In this document: positions 60,873 through 64,000 of the stretch, piece by piece
Layout of the letters: every line of letters starts with the position of its first letter
How positions within the stretch are numbered: position 1 is the stretch's first letter
Assembly: GCF_002019855.1 (NCBI RefSeq)
Contig: NZ_CM007717.1
Location: forward strand, 7,449,750 to 7,513,749
Direction: 5' to 3'
Length of the DNA: 64,000 bases
Source of the DNA: Streptomyces antibioticus
GTDB lineage: Bacteria; Actinomycetota; Actinomycetes; Streptomycetales; Streptomycetaceae
Program-made: the position numbers and the translations under genes
Notes under the pieces: model-generated
What the model saw: the letters and a program-made list of their open reading frames with translations, nothing else
The model's database searches: none
What the model was told of the DNA's origin: nothing

Positions 60873-63116
60873 GTGAAACGACGCAGCACCGCCCTGCTGT
60901 CCCTCGCGGCCCTGCTGGGCGCGGCGCTCACCGCGCTGCCCGTGGCGCCGGCCGGGGCCGCCGACGAGGTCGAACAGGTGAGGAACGGCGGCTTCGACGG
61001 CACCGCCGACCCCTGGTGGACCAGCAACGTCACCGCCGGACTCACCGACGGCCGGCTCTGCGCCGACGTCCCGGGCGGCACCGCCGAACGCTGGGACGCC
61101 GCCGTCGGCCAGAACGGCCTCACCCTGGTGAAGGGCACCTCGTACCGGTTCTCCTTCACCGCCTCCGGGGCCCCCGAGGGACAGGTGGTGCGGGCGATCG
61201 TGGGGCTCGCGGACGCCCCCTACGACACCTGGTACGAAGTGACGCCCGCACTGGGGGAGTCGGGCACCACGTACTCCGCCACCTTCACCGCGCCCGTCGA
61301 CTCCACCCGCGCCCAGGTCGCCTTCCAGGTCGGCGGCGCCGCCGACCCCTGGCGGTTCTGCCTGGACGACGTGTCCCTGCTCGGCGGGGTGCCGCCCGAG
61401 GTGTACGAGCCCGACACCGGGCCACGGGTGCGCGTCAACCAGGTCGCCTACCTCCCGGACGGCCCGAAGAACGCCACCCTCGTCACCGACGCCACCACCC
61501 GGCTGCCCTGGCGGCTGCGCGACGCCGCCGGGAGGACCGTCGCGCACGGCTGGACCGTACCGCGCGGCCTCGACGTCTCCTCCGGACAGCGCGTCCACTC
61601 CATCGACTTCGGCGCCCACCGGGCCCGCGGCACCGGCCTCACCCTGGTCGCGGACGGCGAGACCAGCCGCCCCTTCGACATCGGCACTGCCCGCTACGAG
61701 CGGCTCCGCCTGGACGCGGCCAAGTACTACTACACCCAGCGCAGCGGCACCCCGATCCGCGACGACCTGCGCCCCGGCTACGGCAGGGCCGCAGGTCACC
61801 TCGGCGTCGCCCCCAACCAGGGCGACACGGCCGTGCCCTGTCAGCCGGGAGTCTGCGACTACACCCTCGACGTCAGCGGCGGCTGGTACGACGCCGGCGA
61901 CCACGGCAAGTACGTCGTCAACGGCGGCATCACCACCTGGGAACTGCTCAGCACCTACGAACGCTCCCTGCACGCCCGCACCGGCCGCCCCTCCCGGTTC
62001 GGCGACGGCACCCTCGCCCTCCCCGAGAGCGGCAACCGCGTCCCGGACCTCCTCGACGAGGCCCGCTGGGAACTCGACTTCCTGCTGAAGATGCAGGTGC
62101 CCGCCGGACAGCCGCTGGCCGGCATGGCCCACCACAAGGTCCACGACGAGCAGTGGACCGGGCTGCCCCTGCTGCCCGCCGCCGATCCGCAGAAACGCGA
62201 ACTCCACCCGCCGACCACCACGGCCACCCTCAACCTGGCCGCCACCGCCGCCCAGGCCGCCCGCCTCTACCGCCCCTACGACAAGGCGTTCGCCCAGCGG
62301 GCGCTGAACGCCGCCCGCATGGCCTGGGCCGCCGCGCTCGCCCACCCGCACCTCTACGCCGACCCCGCCGACGGCACCGGCGGCGGCGCCTACCCCGACG
62401 ACGACGCCACCGACGAGTTCTACTGGGCGGCCGCCGAGCTGTACCTCACCACCGGCGAACAGCGCTTCGCCGACCATGTGCTCGCCTCCCCGGCGCACAC
62501 CGCCGACATCTTCGTCCCCAACGGCTTCGACTGGTCCCGCACGGCCGCCGCCGGCCGCCTCGACCTCGCGCTCGTCCCCAACGGGCTCCCCGGCCGCGAC
62601 GCGGTCCGGCGCTCGGTGGTCCGGGGCGCCGACACCTACCTCGCCACCCTGGCCGCCCAGCCGTACGGCATGCCCTACGCCCCCGCCGGCAACCTCTACG
62701 ACTGGGGCTCCGCCCACCAGGTCCTCAACAACGCCGTCGTCATCGCCACCGCCCATGACCTCACCGGCGCCACCAAGTACCGCGACGGCGCGGTCCAGAG
62801 CATCGACCACGTCCTCGGCCGCAACGCCCTCAACATCTCCTACGTCACCGGCTACGGCGAGGTCGCGGCCCGCAACCAGCACAGCCGCTGGTACGCCCAC
62901 CAGTTGGACCCGGCGCTCCCGGGCCCACCGGCCGGCACCCTCGCGGGCGGCCCCAACTCCAGCATCCAGGACCCCTACGCGCAGAGCCTGCTCCAGGGCT
63001 GCGTCGGCCAGTTCTGCTACATCGACGACATCCAGTCCTGGTCGACCAACGAGACCGCGATCAACTGGAACGCGGCCCTGGTCCGCCTGGCGTCGTTCGT
63101 GGCGGACCAGGGCTGA
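60873..63116 (+). CDS. Secreted GH9 endoglucanase with N-terminal CBM4/9-like module
   Basis: A 747-residue cellulase. GTG start with GAGGAG 7 nt upstream, then a Sec signal (MKRRSTALLSLAALLGAALTALPVAPAGAAD). Residues about 32-165 form a jelly-roll CBM4/9-like module (RNGGFDGTADPWWTSNV...CLDDVSLLGG), 175-265 the Ig-like domain common in GH9 (RVRVNQVAYLPDGPKNATLV), and 270-745 the (alpha/alpha)6 catalytic domain with VSGGWYDAGDHGKYVVNGG (catalytic Asp near 339) and STNETAINWNAALV (acid Glu near 725). No C-terminal CBM or dockerin. Together with the CebR box this is a cellulose-degrading enzyme. Confidence 0.94.
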   Translation: MKRRSTALLSLAALLGAALTALPVAPAGAADEVEQVRNGGFDGTADPWWTSNVTAGLTDGRLCADVPGGTAERWDAAVGQNGLTLVKGTSYRFSFTASGAPEGQVVRAIVGLADAPYDTWYEVTPALGESGTTYSATFTAPVDSTRAQVAFQVGGAADPWRFCLDDVSLLGGVPPEVYEPDTGPRVRVNQVAYLPDGPKNATLVTDATTRLPWRLRDAAGRTVAHGWTVPRGLDVSSGQRVHSIDFGAHRARGTGLTLVADGETSRPFDIGTARYERLRLDAAKYYYTQRSGTPIRDDLRPGYGRAAGHLGVAPNQGDTAVPCQPGVCDYTLDVSGGWYDAGDHGKYVVNGGITTWELLSTYERSLHARTGRPSRFGDGTLALPESGNRVPDLLDEARWELDFLLKMQVPAGQPLAGMAHHKVHDEQWTGLPLLPAADPQKRELHPPTTTATLNLAATAAQAARLYRPYDKAFAQRALNAARMAWAAALAHPHLYADPADGTGGGAYPDDDATDEFYWAAAELYLTTGEQRFADHVLASPAHTADIFVPNGFDWSRTAAAGRLDLALVPNGLPGRDAVRRSVVRGADTYLATLAAQPYGMPYAPAGNLYDWGSAHQVLNNAVVIATAHDLTGATKYRDGAVQSIDHVLGRNALNISYVTGYGEVAARNQHSRWYAHQLDPALPGPPAGTLAGGPNSSIQDPYAQSLLQGCVGQFCYIDDIQSWSTNETAINWNAALVRLASFVADQG

Positions 63117-63173
63117 GCGGGCGGTCGAGGGGTGAGCGGTTGAGGGTCGGACGCTCCGCGCACGTGCGCCCGG

Positions 63174-64000
63174 TCAGACGCCGACGTGGACGTGCGCGGC
63201 CCACAGCCAAGGGTTGTCGGGCCGGGCGTCGCGCCGCGCGAGGACGGCGCGGTGCAGGGCCCTGGCCGCCCGCCCGACGTCCGGCGGGCCGGTGCCGTCG
63301 TCGGTGAGGTCCGTGTAGAAGGCGTCCGTCAGCGCCGCTGCCGTAGCGTCCTGCACCGGCCACAGCGTCCCCACGACCTGGGCGTACCCGGCGAGCAGGA
63401 AGGAGGAGGTGAGCTGGAGCACCTCGTCGACGCGGTCGGGGGCGGCGCCCGCGGTGCTGCACGCCGAGAGGAAGGCGAGGTCGCCGCGGAGCCGCAACTG
63501 CGAGACCGCGCCCAGGGTGAGCGGCCGGGTCTCGTGGTCGTCGAGGAGGAGCCGGCTCTGCCGCGGGGAGCCCCAGTCGCTGACGGAGTGACAGGCGAAG
63601 TGGGCGATGCGGTGCCCGGGCAGCGCGCCGAGCACCGTGTCCCGGACCGTGTCCGGACTCTTCAGGAGGCGGGCGTCCGGCACGAGCGCGCGCAGCCGAT
63701 CCGCCTCGCGCCGCACCCCGGGCAGCGCCGAGGCCAGCGGGGTGTCCGGCATCGCGACCACGAGCGTGCGCCGGGGCCCGTCGGCGCCGGCCTCGCGGCG
63801 GGCCAGCCGCGCCGACGCCAGGGCGCGCAGCGTGGGCGTGTACGAGGAGACGACACGGTCCATCACGGCACCGGGCCGGTGCCCGGCCGCGTGCAGCGGG
63901 AACCAGACCATCGGCCCCGTCGGACACCACCACAGCCGCGGCGGCCCGCCCTCCGGGCCCGCCGGGAGATGACCGCCCGACTCCAGCGCGTCGAGCACCG
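63174..64000 (-). CDS. CHAT-domain (caspase-like) protein, truncated by the window edge
   Basis: At least 275 C-terminal residues; the frame runs open past base 64000, and the GTG at 63996-63998 is probably internal. The CHAT pattern is clear: WFPLHAAG, a catalytic His in RIAHFACHSVSDWG and catalytic Cys in LAFLSACSTAGAA, followed by SSFLLAGYAQVVGTLWPVQDATAAALTDAFY. CHAT proteases usually follow TPR or other sensor regions, which would be upstream of this window. Role (peptidase in a signalling or defence pathway) cannot be fixed. Confidence 0.87.
   Translation of the reverse strand, partial: VLDALESGGHLPAGPEGGPPRLWWCPTGPMVWFPLHAAGHRPGAVMDRVVSSYTPTLRALASARLARREAGADGPRRTLVVAMPDTPLASALPGVRREADRLRALVPDARLLKSPDTVRDTVLGALPGHRIAHFACHSVSDWGSPRQSRLLLDDHETRPLTLGAVSQLRLRGDLAFLSACSTAGAAPDRVDEVLQLTSSFLLAGYAQVVGTLWPVQDATAAALTDAFYTDLTDDGTGPPDVGRAARALHRAVLARRDARPDNPWLWAAHVHVGV

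Overview
The window is a stretch of very high G+C DNA with strong G/C third-position bias, frequent GTG starts, 4-base ATGA/GTGA gene overlaps, Tat- and lipoprotein-type exported proteins, DUF397/DUF6879-type regulatory genes, a CebR-type cellulose operator and a DtxR/IdeR-type iron box. Together these point to a Streptomyces (or close relative) chromosome. No tRNA, rRNA, integrase, transposase or CRISPR array was found, so I read it as chromosome, mostly core-like or arm-proximal, with a few small decayed or repetitive patches.

Layout. 1-4.2 kb: end of a PLP-dependent threonine/serine dehydratase-like gene, a cupin, a MoxR ATPase/VWA pair and a small conserved protein. 4.2-19.9 kb: the centrepiece, a complete L-rhamnose island. 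On the minus strand rhaI, a fused rhamnulose-1-phosphate aldolase/dehydrogenase, rhaB and lutABC run co-directionally. On the plus strand follow an RbsA-type ABC importer (ATPase, two permeases, lipoprotein), rhamnose mutarotase, a secreted BNR propeller protein and a LacI regulator. The two arms diverge from a 270-bp region holding two good sigma-70-type promoters and four or five LacI-like operators, most of them just downstream of the predicted transcription starts. 20-25.3 kb: a peptidase-like hydrolase, a PIG-L deacetylase, a decayed XRE/DUF6879 cassette (one gene with an in-frame amber, the next frameshifted) and a Cys-cluster/pentapeptide-repeat protein. 25.3-31.5 kb: P450/TetR pair, an iron-box-controlled DUF2470 gene, a Tat lipoprotein beta-propeller, a FUSC-type membrane protein and an FBP (FusB-like) zinc protein. 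31.8-36.4 kb: a ROK regulator followed by two degenerate copies of its own 3' end, a PHP-domain protein, VanZ and DUF4230 proteins. 36.6-39.4 kb: a divergent PRPP synthetase next to a second-copy EF-Tu (tuf3-like), and a STAS protein. 39.4-50 kb: redox enzymes and transporters with their TetR/AraC regulators and palindromic operators. 51-58 kb: a 7 x 16-bp minisatellite, a beta-lactamase-fold serine hydrolase, flavoprotein/aldo-keto reductase pair, a membrane-anchored sigma-like/ricin protein, a palindromic intergenic element and an ArsB/NhaD-type transporter. 58.2-64 kb: a PAS-GAF-SpoIIE-HATPase phosphatase, a CebR-box GH9 cellulase and a truncated CHAT protease-like gene.

How it works together (inference). 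The rhamnose island encodes the route from outside the cell to central metabolism: a secreted propeller enzyme may release rhamnose, the ABC system imports it, the mutarotase and RhaI/RhaB/aldolase convert it to dihydroxyacetone phosphate and L-lactaldehyde, the fused dehydrogenase domain makes L-lactate, and LutABC oxidises that to pyruvate. The GH9 cellulase under a CebR box is a second, independent polysaccharide-utilisation function.
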